NCBI GenBank assembly: GCA_035772405.1
Contig: JAYKKM010000143.1
Location: forward strand, 2,360,001-2,424,000
Reading direction: 5' to 3'
Length of the DNA stretch: 64,000 nucleotides
Source: Chrysogorgia sp. JL179-B06
Taxonomy: Eukaryota; Cnidaria; Anthozoa; Scleralcyonacea; Chrysogorgiidae
Made by a program: the position numbers and the translations under genes. The notes beneath the pieces were generated by a model. The model was not told the origin of the DNA and ran no database searches. It saw only the letters and a list, made by a program, of their open reading frames with translations. Shown here one piece after another: positions 24,444 through 35,590 of this stretch. Position 1 is the stretch's first letter; each line of letters opens with the position of its first letter.

Positions 24444-27400
24444 CTCGGAAGCCTCTGCGGAGGAGAGAGTAATCAGCCCCTAAAGATATATACTTTTATA
24501 TTTTTCTGTTTGTAAATCTTTGAAATAGGATTTTCTGAGAGCAATTTCCAACAAGTTTAAACGTATCTAAACTGGAAAAAAATCGCTAGAGCAAATTATT
24601 GGGGGCCCATCCCCTGCTATGGCAATGTTCAATTTTACCATGATCCATATTGTTGTAGCCGCCAGAACGATAACATATTAAGGTCAAATCATTTATAGAC
24701 TAGTATATTTTCAATGATTCACACGTTTATTGCCTTGATACACATTTCGATAGTTATGGCACAACGTTTCTAAACAAATCGATACAATACAGTTTTCTTA
24801 AACCAGATAAACTTCAATTGTTCAACCTTCAATTGTGATCAATAAAATCTATCTGCTGGAAGTTATTATACCAACTAAATTAATGTTTACATGTCAAACA
24901 TCTTTATTGACCCAGTATCAATTGGAATTTGTGGTATATAATATGTATTATGTAATATTTATTATTATACATACATTCTATTACAATATTTTTACCTGAT
25001 TGTATTTCTGGTGAATTGGCTTGACTTAACCTCATCATTGCCAATTATCATGTCTTTATCTGCATTCTCTTCAAGAAGATTCCACTCTGGTTCAACTTCT
25101 ATACATGTTTCATCATGAGACAATGTTCATTGTTTCTTCATCGGTCTCGTCCAGAGGAGGTGCGAAGGTCGTCCCGGAATGCATTGCGCTTTGTTTTCTT
25201 CGTATTTGCTCTGGCGTAAAGTTGGCGGACAAAATATATAGTTTTTCAGTGGTGCTTTTTTGTTTCAAAACCTGTGTTTTAAAAGGTAAGCTTTCTATAT
25301 GATGTTTTTAGTTTAATCCAACAGATGTTACTCTGGGTTTTTTTGTCGTAGCATACTTGTTTCGGATCAATAAACAATTTTTTTGTTGATGCCTTCACGG
25401 GTCACAAAATTTTGCTGTAAAGTGATAAGCGAATATATGTACTTATTTAACGAAATGCGAACGCAAACACAACACTGGATAGGTTATTATAACAAGCTGA
25501 AAATTCTCTTTCAGTTAATAGTAAAAAAATTCTTGTTGCTCCATGAACTTAATTACAGTTAGACGTTGAAAAACCACTATTTTTCAATTTGCGAGAAAAT
25601 TGTAATCGCATAACCATAAAAAGTAGGCTTTGGAACTTAAATTTTATGCAGATTATAGTTTAAGCCTTTTACTCTGTCGTCAGTAACTTTTTAGATATCC
25701 GAGAAGTATATTAGCGATGAAATATCGGTTTCTTCACGAGAACTATTTCTTGTTGGTGGTTACATTGCATTTAGTTGCCTTGAATTATTCAAATATATTT
25801 ACCGTAAAATTTGATGAAATCTTTAAAAAATTTGTTCGGTGTGAATATGAAAGAATTTGCTTTCTTTTAGTACTAATTTTTTTCTTGTTGCTCCACAATT
25901 TAAACGAGGAGAGGTCTGTGAAATTCCGCATCTTCTCGATTATACTTCGCCATTCGTCAGATTGACAGCAAAACGTGCCTATGACGTATGTTGTTTTGGA
26001 TTACGTTTCCCCGCTCTCTTACTTTTATTTGGCACTCGAAATTCTTTGCCGGTTGTCAGAACTACTAACTAAGTAATTCGTCTATTGGTATTTGATCCTT
26101 TCAGGAAACGTAACCAAACGAAATGTTGAAGAGACTAAGGGCAAATTATGTTGTGCCATTGTAAGCTCAAACTTTTGTATTTTGCTATCCTTCAACAATG
26201 ATTGTGTGCATACTGTCCGTATATCTATGTGAGAGTTGAGTTCATCCTCTCCCATTGTCCGTGTTTAATAACAATAATCCAAGTTTTTTTGTGCATGGCT
26301 CCTTTAAGATTTATTTACTTCTTTACTCCACAGTACCCCATGACATAGCATTTGTTGTTGTAAAATACAGGGAATTTAATGGAATTGGTATCTTTTATGT
26401 TTTCAGGTTCATGCTCAATTTTTATTTCCACAGAAAGTTTCCTCAGAGGCCTTCTCCATGAAAAAAGAGCCTTTTGGTAAAATGTTTTAGGCCGGGTCTC
26501 AAGCACAGGCTTTACAGTAGTAGATGGGGAATTCAGAATATTAAAGTTGCATAGCAGAATTGCCTCCATTGCTTGATTTGTACTTCTGAGATCTTTTAAA
26601 TTAAATAATTAATACATTTTTAAAGCTGTGTATAAATAAAATTACAATGATATTACAGCCACAAGTCTACATAACAAGTTGGGGCCCGGGAAGAACATGC
26701 CCCCAGTTCATACGCCAGCCTGTGGAAATTTAATTTCAGTTTAGTAGTCAGACAATTTTCCTGACCCTTTGACAAAGGCAAGAAACTGTAGGTTATACAT
26801 GTACCAACAGTGATTTTTCAAAACAGTTAAATGCTATTAAGAGTCCAAAATTTTGTTGTTGATACACACAATACTAGAGATGTACAATGAATGATGTACA
26901 ATATTTGAGGTTTATTGTCAATGCCTTTATATATGGAGCTTTTCCAATAGGTCTCCATTGCCATCTACAACAAAGTCAAAGGTCTAGATGTTTGGAGCGG
27001 TCTAACAACTGCTGAATAGGAAATTGTAATTATATTAAATACCTGTATGAACTCACTCTGAAAATTCCATACAAAAATGTCAAATATATCATATTACAAT
27101 TTACAAAGAAAGATTGATTTTATAAAGTTTGATTTTAATAATCTATTGAATGGTCCATAGTATATTGAATAGTTAATATTGAAATTTTATTAAATTGAGA
27201 GGGGGCTTATAAAGGCAATAACTTTGAAATTTAAAAACAGCACATTTAAAGATAGGATAACTATTCAAGATTTTTAAACTTGGTTAGTTTGAGCACCAAA
27301 AAGCTATCTCTGTCAGATGACTCAGATGTACTTATATTCGGCCAATACATTCAGTTTAATTAATGATCGGTTGCTTGTTCCTGCAAAAAGATAATCCATT

Positions 27401-27667
27401 TCGAATCCGTTCACATTGCGAATCGGCAGAAACAGGGCAATATATTTACAAATATCAAGCTTAGAAATCTGATGTGAATATAGCGGTATCTTTAAAACAG
27501 TATACACGACAAACCAGGCGGAATATTAAACGTTAAATTGTTCCTTGGGAATACAATGAATAGAAAGAAGTTCGTGTGAGCCAAAAACTGAAGTGTTCTT
27601 GCCATGAACAGTCTTATAATACCACGAACGGTTTTCAAACCGCCATTTTAAAACCATGTTCGCTTCC
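24444..27667. other. A/T-rich intronic stretch
   Basis: No exon, RNA gene or mobile-element core was recognised in these 3.2 kb. Open frames at 25105-26569 have no family resemblance. A 45-base segment at 25147-25191 (with GAGGAGGTGCGAAGGTC and AATGCATTGCGC) recurs inverted at 27722-27767 and 29278-29323. Confidence 0.5.
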
Positions 27668-29223
27668 CGAAGGTTCGTTGAGCAATGAAGCATTTCCGGC
27701 GGGGAATCGATAATATGTATCAAGCGCAATGCATTTTGGGAAGACCTTCGTACCTCCTCTGGATCTCGTCTATAATATCCATATCCTCTTCTATGTCGGC
27801 AGGTTTTTTACAAGCTTGGTTTTGAAGTTGCTTTTGAAAATAGAAAAATAATTTTGAAATTAATTGAAGTTAATTGTTTTTGTTTATGTATTATCCATAC
27901 CAAAAGTCCCTGGGTAAAGGTGTTGTACAACTAAGCACCCATTCAAAACAGGCTATATCAGAATTATCTTTGACTAGTGTAATTGTCTTGCACTGGACAG
28001 AATAAAAAATAGAGGGGCTGATATTAGACGACCCAGGAAAGAATGATATAATAATAAAATGGTTTAGGAAAATTTAAAAGTTTATACTATTTTATTAGTA
28101 AAATAGCATGTATATGCACTGTACAGTATGTATACCGGTCAATGAATCACAAACTGTGTGGAATTACTTGGTTGGCAACGAAGCTAAGCAGAAAGAAAGC
28201 CTTTGAGTAAATACATAATTGACATTAAATATTTGAAAATGACACTTAATTTAACTTTGTCAATATTTCGTTTGCATTTTCCAGTTCACAAACTTTAATT
28301 TTCAGCTTGCTTTTCACATCTTTACTTTTTCGGAATTTGTCGTTCAATTTGTCATACTTTTCTTTAGATTCGTTGCATTCTTCGCAGGTAGAACGGGAAA
28401 TATTACCGTCAGCAGATAAAGATGGAATAGTATCTGCTATTACCATCGCCCACGTCTTCTTCAAAATCTGTTTCATTGCCAACATCTTCTTCACTTTGTC
28501 GCTCAGTCGAGACAGAAATATAATTGCATTTGGCACCACAAAGAATCTGTTAGAAATAGTGACGTTCATATTATTTACATAATATTTAACAGCATACGGT
28601 TCGGTGTAAATAGGATATCAAATTTGCATGTAATTATAATACCGCACCTGTCTGCGCTCCAGTGGTGAAACAAGATGTATCAATCGTTGGAACCGCGTTA
28701 TTTCTGTCCAACAGTCTCTTTCTCATCATATTATTTGTAATTTTCAATCCAATGTCGAGTCGCTGATGGTAGCAATGCTGTTCAAAATGTGCAGAACACA
28801 AGCAAGAGTAAGACGAAGGCTGCCAGTTAAGCCTATGTCTTTTGACAAACTGTATCTACAAATTTCTCAGTCGATGACCAGGTTTTGGAAATTCATGCAT
28901 TGATATCCCTGGAGTTGATGAATTGTTTTTACAACTTGCATTGTTTGGGCCACCAGAAACGCAATACTTCCCAAGATATTTCGTTTTTCCAATCGTTCCT
29001 TCTCTTGGCGCTTGTTTTGATTCTGCCATATTCAAACAATTTCGCGTTTAACTCTAACGTGTGACGTCACAGACCTAATTTGACCGCACATTGAGCGTGA
29101 AAAAATTATCGCCAAATTGGCAACTTTACATTTGGAAAAATTGTGTTTATCGCATCGTGATTGAAAAACCAATATGACCACGATATTTAGGGGGTCAAAA
29201 AGTACAAGATAAATAAAAGTGTT
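27668..29223. repeat. Tandem duplication unit 1 (1556 bp) carrying THAP gene
   Basis: The sequence from CGAAGGTTCGTTGAGCAATG at 27668 repeats at 29224 with a constant offset of 1556 bases and only a handful of substitutions. The unit contains both exons of a minus-strand THAP gene and 3' sequence. The high identity implies a recent duplication, or an assembly duplication. Confidence 0.9.
28246..29029 (-). pseudogene. THAP-domain protein gene, copy 1, premature stop
   Basis: Exon 1 starts at ATG 29029 and encodes a THAP zinc finger: C-x-V-SGGPNNASC, then MHEFPK, then SAHFEQHC, the C2CH pattern of THAP DNA-binding domains. A TAG at 28858-28856 falls where THAP domains have a conserved Trp (before IQFVKRHR). 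A donor (CAG|GTGCGG near 28642) and an acceptor (CTATTTCTAACAG near 28549) define a short intron. Exon 2 adds a charged coiled-coil ending at 28246. THAP proteins are transcription factors or domesticated P-element-like transposases. The stop makes this copy probably non-functional. Confidence 0.7.
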
Positions 29224-30779
29224 CGAAGGTTCGTTGAGCAATGAAGCATTTCCGGCGGGGAATCGATAATATGTATCAAGCGCAATGCATTTTGGGAAGA
29301 CCTTCGTACCTCCTCTGGATCTCGTCTATAATATCCATATCCTCTTCTATGTCGGCAGGTTTTTTACAAGCTTGGTTTTGAAGTTGCTTTTGAAAATAGA
29401 AAAATAATTTTGAAATTAATTGAAGTTAATTGTTTTTGTTTATGTATTATCCATACCAAAAGTCCCTGGGTAAAGGTGTTGTACAACTAAGCACCCATTC
29501 AAAACAGGCTATATCAGAATTATCTTTGACTAGTGTAATTGTCTTGCACTGGACAGAATAAAAAATAGAGGGGCTGATATTAGACGACCCAGGAAAGAAT
29601 GATATAATAATAAAATGGTTTAGGAAAATTTAAAAGTTTATACTATTTTATTAGTAAAATAGCATGTATATGCACTGTACAGTATGTATACCGGTCAATG
29701 AATCACAAACTGTGTGGAATTACTTGGTTGGCAACGAAGCTAAGCAGAAAGAAAGCCTTTGAGTAAATACATAATTGACATTAAATATTTGAAAATGACA
29801 CTTAATTTAACTTTGTCAATATTTCGTTTGCATTTTCCAGTTCACAAACTTTAATTTTCAGCTTGCTTTTCACATCTTTACTTTTTCGGAATTTGTCGTT
29901 CAATTTGTCATACTTTTCTTTAGATTCGTTGCATTCTTCGCAGGTAGAACGGGAAATATTACCGTCAGCAGATAAAGATGGAATAGTATCTGCTATTACC
30001 ATCGCCCACGTCTTCTTCAAAATCTGTTTCATTGCCAACATCTTCTTCACTTTGTCGCTCAGTCGAGACAGAAATATAATTGCATTTGGCACCACAAAGA
30101 ATCTGTTAGAAATAGTGACGTTCATATTATTTACATAATATTTAACAGCATACGGTTCGGTGTAAATAGGATATCAAATTTGCATGTAATTATAATACCG
30201 CACCTGTCTGCGCTCCAGTGGTGAAACAAGATGTATCAATCGTTGGAACCGCGTTATTTCTGTCCAACAGTCTCTTTCTCATCATATTATTTGTAATTTT
30301 CAATCCAATGTCGAGTCGCTGATGGTAGCAATGCTGTTCAAAATGTGCAGAACACAAGCAAGAGTAAGACGAAGGCTGCCAGTTAAGCCTATGTCTTTTG
30401 ACAAACTGTATCTACATATTTCTCAGTCGATGACCAGGTTTTGGAAATTCATGCATTGATATCCCTGGAGTTGATGAATTGTTTTTACAACTTGCATTGT
30501 TTGGGCCACCAGAAACGCAATACTTCCCAAGATATTTCGTTTTTCCAATCGTTCCTTCTCTTGGCGTTTGTTTTGATTCTGCCATATTCAAACAATTTCG
30601 CGTTTAACTCTAACGTGTGACGTCACAGACCTAATTTGACCGCACATTGAGCGTGAAAAAATTATCGCCAAATTGGCAACTTTACATTTGGAAAAATTGT
30701 GTTTCTCGCATCGTGATTGAAAAACCAATATGACCACGATATTTAGGGGGTCAAAAAGTACAAGACAAATAAAAGTGTT
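29224..30779. repeat. Tandem duplication unit 2 (1556 bp)
   Basis: Second copy of the 27668-29223 unit, about 99.7 percent identical by eye. It differs at positions such as 30416, 30567 and near 30704 and 30765. It ends at AAAAGTGTT, after which the sequence becomes A/T-rich low-complexity. Confidence 0.9.
29802..30585 (-). pseudogene. THAP-domain protein gene, copy 2, same premature stop
   Basis: Same two-exon structure as copy 1, with ATG at 30585 and a coiled-coil exon ending at 29802. The nonsense codon TAG is again present at 30414-30412, at the conserved THAP Trp position. The residue just before it differs between copies (ATG here, TTG in copy 1). Sharing the stop indicates it predates the duplication. 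The 107-residue exon-2 frame is identical in both copies. Confidence 0.7.
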
Positions 30780-30959
30780 ATTGAAATTTAAAAATTTGAA
30801 ATTTGAAATTTTAAAATTTGAAAGCTAATAAAAGTGTTATTGAAATTTACGTTTCATAGGACTATTCACCGTTGTCATGGTGACACATTAAATGAAGCTG
30901 TTGTTGACCTTCCATCTTCTAAGCGAGAACATAATTATGCATTATGTTGCGCTTAGTAG

Positions 30960-31600
30960 GCTTAGAAGCATTTCGGGACTACACATTATTAATCTAATGG
31001 AAATAAAATAGCTGTGAGCACGAAAGTACAAGAAGAAATGACAAGACTAAGACAAAATGCTTTACTTAACAGTCATATTCCTTTTCTTTATAAAGATACA
31101 AGTGGAACCTTCAAAATATTATTTCAGAATGTCAGATCATTACCTTCACTTTGCCGACGTTGCAAGTGATTACAATGTAAAAGCAGCGGATATCAATATG
31201 TTTGTAGAAACTGCTCTGTATAATGATGTAGAAATAACGTTACTCAAAGTATAAACCAACCAGTGAATAATTTACATATTGTAGGAATTTATCGCTCTAA
31301 ATCAAAGATAAAAATTTCAAGGTTTATAGATGCTTTTAAACATTTACATTCTACTTTTATAAATGATTCAAATACTCCTGTTATCATTCTTGGTGATTTT
31401 AATATTAACCTATTTGAAAGTGCATCGGACAAAAATACTCTTAAAAATACTTAATTGAAGAAAAGCAATACTGACTATAAAACACAAATTGATCACATTT
31501 ACACTAATATACCTGAAAGAGTTGGAAGCAGTGGTATTTTGGAATCATACTTTAGCGACCATAAGCCTATTTTTGTATCACCGATTTGATATTTTAGTTG
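30960..31600 (+). pseudogene. AP-endonuclease-like fragment of Helentron/LINE type
   Basis: Three + frames give consecutive pieces of one endonuclease. ILFQNVRSLP with an upstream RLRQNALL lead-in comes first, then DYNVKAADINMFVETALY, then IVGIYRS and VIILGDFNINL, then IDHIYTN and FSDHKPIFV. These are the N, E, GDFN and SDH motifs of APE-type endonucleases. The lead-in and lack of a following RT resemble the endonuclease appended to PIF1-type helicase in Helentrons; a LINE origin remains possible. Stops and frameshifts show that it is dead. Confidence 0.55.
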
Positions 31601-33137
31601 ATAAAGAATTTAAACGGTCCATGTGAAAGAAAACATTTACAGATAACTATATTGCACTTTAGACAGCTAGAAAGTTAATTTTCAGAACATAGAGCAAATC
31701 TCCAGAACAACAATCATTTTTTATCCATGTATATTTCTTTCAACTTCAATTTAACCACATGCAACAGCATTGATAATGAATTTGATAATGAAGTGAATAT
31801 TGTCTAGAAGATCATTGCCCCCTCTATTTTAGAGGGATCAATGTCCCTATTTACTAGGGGCAGAAGAAGGTTTCCCCGGTGGCTTCAAGGCTTTACAAAG
31901 GTAATTTTCTTGGTAAATTTAGTTTCCTTTTTTGAATTGGTAATACTTAATTGTCCTCTCCAAAGTAACTGTCGTCCTCACTTCATGTATAGTTACAGTA
32001 ATACTTTTACTTTTGATTATTTCAGTGTCATCATTTCCATCGTAATCAATGAAGACATTTTATTGTTTGACTCTGCATTATAAAAGAAAGCTGAATGAAG
32101 ATGAAACTTTTAAGGTATGCTAATGACATTATAGTAAATTTAATGCTTAAGTTCTTGATCGTGGGTTAAAATCCCGGCCAACGCTGAGGCTCATAAAATA
32201 ATTGAGGAAGAATGAACCTGTTAAGGCTTTCCGTCCACCAAAGGGTTGTAATAACAAAAACTAAACTGAACTAAATAAACGTGTATTTCTTTTGCAGATA
32301 AAATCATGTGAATCGAAAGACAAAACTGTTGTACACCCACGTTTGAACAATATTATAATTTGGTAATTCCCAATTGGACTTTCGCCGGCAACAACAGTGA
32401 TGCAAGCTGGATCGAAGCTATATATTGTCAACTGTCAGCAAACGACAATGTTCAACTTAAATGTGTGATCTGAACTTCAAAAGAAAAGAAAAACTTCTAA
32501 GTTAATGCCACGATTCCATCATTCCAAGCTACGAAAAATCAACGTCAATGACAAGAAACGAAAATTATAAATTATCTCTATTGGTTATGAGCTATCACTT
32601 TTAATATATCAAAAGCCAGAAATGAACGAACTATTATTTTGCGAACTAACGTCAATCAGACAAACTATATAAAGTATTATAGATTTAACAGTCCTATTAA
32701 TTAATGATGATGTTTCTGTCTCACGAAGAACAATGATGAGTCAACCATTTCTGCATGCATTTACGGTGGTATACTGTAGATGTCAATTGAAAATATTGAT
32801 AAAAAGTACAATATTATACCGTAATCCTGATCACAAACATTAAATGGGAAAATAAAAAATTCGAATAACTTAAAAATTTCGTCTTTCTGTAATTGTAAAG
32901 TAAGATAATTTTTGCATTGCACAATAAATATATATCCATAGCTCGCTTTACAGTGCTGACTCTGAGTGTCGACATAGTTTCGTTCAATCCGTGTTCAAAC
33001 ACTAATTAACCTAACTTCAGTTCGACAATTCTTAAGTATCATGACATGCCAAGCAATTGCGCAACTATAAACCTTGCTTGCGCAACTGAACTCAATATGC
33101 ATGCATGTCACATAGCAATTTTCTTATCATGTGTCTT
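31601..33137. other. Intronic stretch with possible SINE
   Basis: No gene is supported. At 32130-32290 a GTGGGTTAAAATCCCGGCC segment resembles a tRNA B-box, followed downstream by an AACTAAACTGAACTAAATAAA tail-like run. This could be a tRNA-derived SINE, but no A-box was verified. The rest is A/T-rich. Confidence 0.3.
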
Positions 33138-33500
33138 CTGAAACTTTGCACTATCCTTGGGATCCCTAGTTTAATATTTCAGTTTGTTTAATATGTAAAT
33201 GAGATAGTCTCTGACGTCATGTGCAGGGTAGAGAATTTTCACTCATTAAAAAAGTCTTACATCTCAGTGATTGCTAAGTTCACACCGTTCATTATCATAC
33301 GCACATTTTCAAGTACTTGTGTGGAACAAACTTGAAGATGAAACTAATATATTAATGAGTGAAAATTCTCTACTTTGCACCTGACGTCAGAGACCATCTC
33401 ATTTACATATCAAACAAACTGAAATATTTCAAAAACGAAGTAAAATACGGAAAAGTTGTAAAAGGTGTTACTCTATCATTTTACGAGTTGCCAATCCTTT
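33138..33500. repeat. Older repeat interrupted by a MITE
   Basis: Bases 33138-33152 and 33425-33500 together match the complement of 23360-23490, which is continuous there. The sequence between is the inserted inverted-repeat element. The pair therefore gives a natural empty and filled site. Confidence 0.6.
33171..33428. mobile_element. MITE with ~77-bp inverted arms
   Basis: The left arm 33171-33247 (including ATGTAAATGAGATAGTCTC and GAGAATTTTCACTCATTA) pairs with 33352-33428. The loop is about 100 bases. There is no coding capacity. Confidence 0.75.
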
Positions 33501-33900
33501 AACAAATATTATTAATCATAACATTGCCCGATTGAACGCTGCCTATACAGATTTGACTCCGTGTTGTTATGGTCCTCATGGTAGCCAGTGCTCTTTCGTA
33601 GATGTTTTGTTTGTCCTTTCGCTTTCAAACACCAAACTAATGTCAGCGTGCATGAACACAACAATTATCTACCTTCAAAGAAACAATCACAATGATTCCC
33701 CACTAAATTCAGGGGTCGAGAAATTGTTGGTCGAAGAAATTAAAGTAAAGCGTTGTCATCATTTTTGATGTAGCATATTATTTCTAGTCCATATTTGTCG
33801 ACTCGTTATACGCCGATAACTTGTTGCACTACAATAAATCACCCGTGTTGCTGTATTGAACATTTTAGCTGTTCATTATACTTACACAATTGTTACACAA

Positions 33901-33906
33901 ACTATG
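33901..33906. repeat. 6-bp target-site duplication ACTATG, left
   Basis: ACTATG directly abuts the left terminus of the Polinton and recurs exactly at 55824-55829. A 6-bp duplication is the hallmark of Polinton integrase. Confidence 0.95.
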
Positions 33907-34006
33907 AGTAGTATAGAAAGTGGGGCTACCAGCGCATTTTTCCATTTTTTCATGCTTCGCAATCAAAATTTAAAAATTCGCTGTTAACCCCACTTTCGAG
34001 ACTACT
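33907..34006 (+). repeat. Left TIR of Polinton, self-complementary
   Basis: The outer half (33907-33954) and the inner half (33955-34006, ending TTTCGAGACTACT) pair with each other, so the terminus alone can fold into a ~50-bp imperfect hairpin. The outer half matches the complement of 55776-55823 and the inner half matches the complement of 55606-55640. Confidence 0.85.
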
Positions 34007-34024
34007 AAAACGATACGAAATAAA

Positions 34025-34348
34025 TTAGACTCTAAAACCATCACACGCGTTTCCCAAAATAGTTTTTCGAGTATTAGTACGTAGAAGCTGCAATTCTCTG
34101 TCGTGACTGGTCATCCTTTCCCCAAGTGTTTTTCGAGTGTTAGTACGTAGAAGCTGCAACTCTCTGTCGTGGCTAGTCATCCTTTCCCCGAGTACAGTAT
34201 GTTTAAACCTCTCGTCTAGTTCCTCACGTTCTACACTACTCTTAGTGAAGAGTTGTCGTTTGATCTCTCTAACCTGGTAGATAAATAACAACTCTTTGTT
34301 GAGTCTCGCTGTCTTTTCCTCCACTGGCTCCTGACGTTCTACACTCAT
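34025..34348 (-). CDS. Small repeat-containing protein, last gene of minus block
   Basis: A 107-residue charged, probably helical protein with no recognised family. It contains two adjacent copies of a ~21-residue unit (LGERMTSHDRELQLLRTNTR), and the VERQEPVEE/VEREELDE pattern also looks duplicated. It starts at ATG 34348 after a GTATACACTAACTTA promoter-like sequence, and ends 19 bases from the left terminal repeat. Its position as the outermost gene suggests an accessory role. The DNA behind the repeated unit is also duplicated (34060-34190), so unit number may vary between copies. Function unknown. Confidence 0.6.
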   Translation of the reverse strand: MSVERQEPVEEKTARLNKELLFIYQVREIKRQLFTKSSVEREELDERFKHTVLGERMTSHDRELQLLRTNTRKTLGERMTSHDRELQLLRTNTRKTILGNACDGFRV

Positions 34349-34397
34349 TAAGTTAGTGTATACTCATGTCTTTAAGTCGTTTTGTAAATTATTGTAA

Positions 34398-34946
34398 TTA
34401 GATAGAACTGTCTCCTTCGTTCGGGGGTTTCCCCTCGGGGGTTTCCCCTCTAGCCATGTGACTGAATACGTGTTTACTAGTTGTTAGTCCACCCGATAAC
34501 AACCCTAAACAAGGCAGGTAGGGGGATACGTATGATATAAACTTCTCTACGTCTCTTTTAAGTAGTTGGTCAGTGATCAACTCTTTTTCTAGCTTTTCAG
34601 GTGATTCAATAGCGTTGAACCCTCCTAACGCGTGGGCGAACTTGCTTATTAAAAGGTCACAGAGAAACACGTTCGCTTTCTCCATTCTTTTTACCTCCCA
34701 TTCTTCGTAGATCTTGTTGATGACTTTATCTGAAGCCTTTTTGAGATAAGCGATGGATTTGTCTATCTCACCGTCCTCTGAGAGTCTTCTTAGTTCGTCT
34801 CGTTTCTTGTCTACATCAGTTTGGGGAGTGTCGTCAACTTGTGACATGTCGATTTGTGGTTCGTCAATCACTTCCTGTTCTGCTTCTCGTATGTCTTCAA
34901 TTAGTTCATCAATTGTCTCAAGATTTTTTGTCTTACGTTTTGGCAT
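34398..34946 (-). CDS. Uncharacterised 182-residue Polinton protein
   Basis: The N-terminal half is acidic and probably coiled (IDELIEDIREAEQEVIDEP). The middle is helical, with a C-terminal hydrophobic stretch around YVSPYLPCLGLLSGGL and then a Gly/Pro-rich tail. It starts at 34946, four bases after the ATPase stop, and is preceded by an ATAGTATATAGG motif that overlaps the end of the ATPase gene. Position next to the ATPase and major capsid gene suggests a morphogenesis role. No family was recognised. Confidence 0.75.
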   Translation of the reverse strand: MPKRKTKNLETIDELIEDIREAEQEVIDEPQIDMSQVDDTPQTDVDKKRDELRRLSEDGEIDKSIAYLKKASDKVINKIYEEWEVKRMEKANVFLCDLLISKFAHALGGFNAIESPEKLEKELITDQLLKRDVEKFISYVSPYLPCLGLLSGGLTTSKHVFSHMARGETPEGKPPNEGDSSI

Positions 34947-34949
34947 GTC

Positions 34950-35573
34950 CTATATACTATGTGGTATGTTTTGTTTTTGCGGAATAACTAGTTCGTACGA
35001 GTACGGGTGTCTTAGAAGTATCTCCAATCTTGCGTACTCATTGTCTTTCAACTGTTTTATTATTTTCTCAATTTCCGCTTTACCAACTCCGTTGAGATAA
35101 TCGTCTACAATAATTTTCATATCGTTTCTGTTAGGGTTGTAGAATGTTACTAACTTCGAGATGTTCTCACGATATGGTTTACTAATTGAGGTTAGTTGTT
35201 GTGTTATGACTATTGTGGATAGGTTGTAGTGTCTAGCGCTAAAGGCTAGTTTAACTAGTTCGCTTGTTCTGTTTTTGACGTCCTGCTCACCAGCGCAATC
35301 GTCTAGTATTATCAATGAATTGGTACCTTTGTAAATACCAGTCACGTATTTAAGAAATACGTCGACCTTGTCTTGCTCACACTGAATAGTGATAAAGTTT
35401 GAGTCTCTCAAGTATTTCCACTCTATGTACGTTTTATTCCATTCAAATGTTGGACATATAAGAATGATGTAATCGAAGTGATTCATGTAGTCTTTTTCTA
35501 TCATATCCAAGAGGTAGTGCGTTTTACCACAGGCTGTCATACCAACAATTAGCATGTTAGAAGGCGTTTTCAT
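34950..35573 (-). CDS. A32-like FtsK/HerA packaging ATPase
   Basis: A 207-residue P-loop ATPase expected to drive genome packaging into capsids. Walker A is GMTACGKTH (residues ~11-19), Walker B is NSLIILDDCAG (~85-95), and a QQL sensor-like segment follows at ITQQLTS. Length and order match Polinton and nucleocytoplasmic-virus packaging ATPases. Start 35573 is preceded by an ATATAGTATTCTAT promoter-like motif. It lies between the major capsid gene and the 182-residue gene, the usual morphogenesis module. It looks intact. Confidence 0.9.
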   Translation of the reverse strand: MKTPSNMLIVGMTACGKTHYLLDMIEKDYMNHFDYIILICPTFEWNKTYIEWKYLRDSNFITIQCEQDKVDVFLKYVTGIYKGTNSLIILDDCAGEQDVKNRTSELVKLAFSARHYNLSTIVITQQLTSISKPYRENISKLVTFYNPNRNDMKIIVDDYLNGVGKAEIEKIIKQLKDNEYARLEILLRHPYSYELVIPQKQNIPHSI

Positions 35574-35588
35574 ATAGAATACTATATG
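35574..35588 (-). promoter_or_regulatory. TATAGTAT-type promoter motif, ATPase gene
   Basis: On the minus strand the start codon is preceded within 15 bases by ACATATAGTATTCTAT. It also spans the gap after the major capsid stop. Confidence 0.5.
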
Positions 35589-35590
35589 TT

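Noticed and set aside
32130..32290. A functional tRNA gene
   Set aside because: Only a B-box-like GGTTAAAATCCC is visible; no cloverleaf stems or A-box could be confirmed, so only a possible SINE is mentioned.
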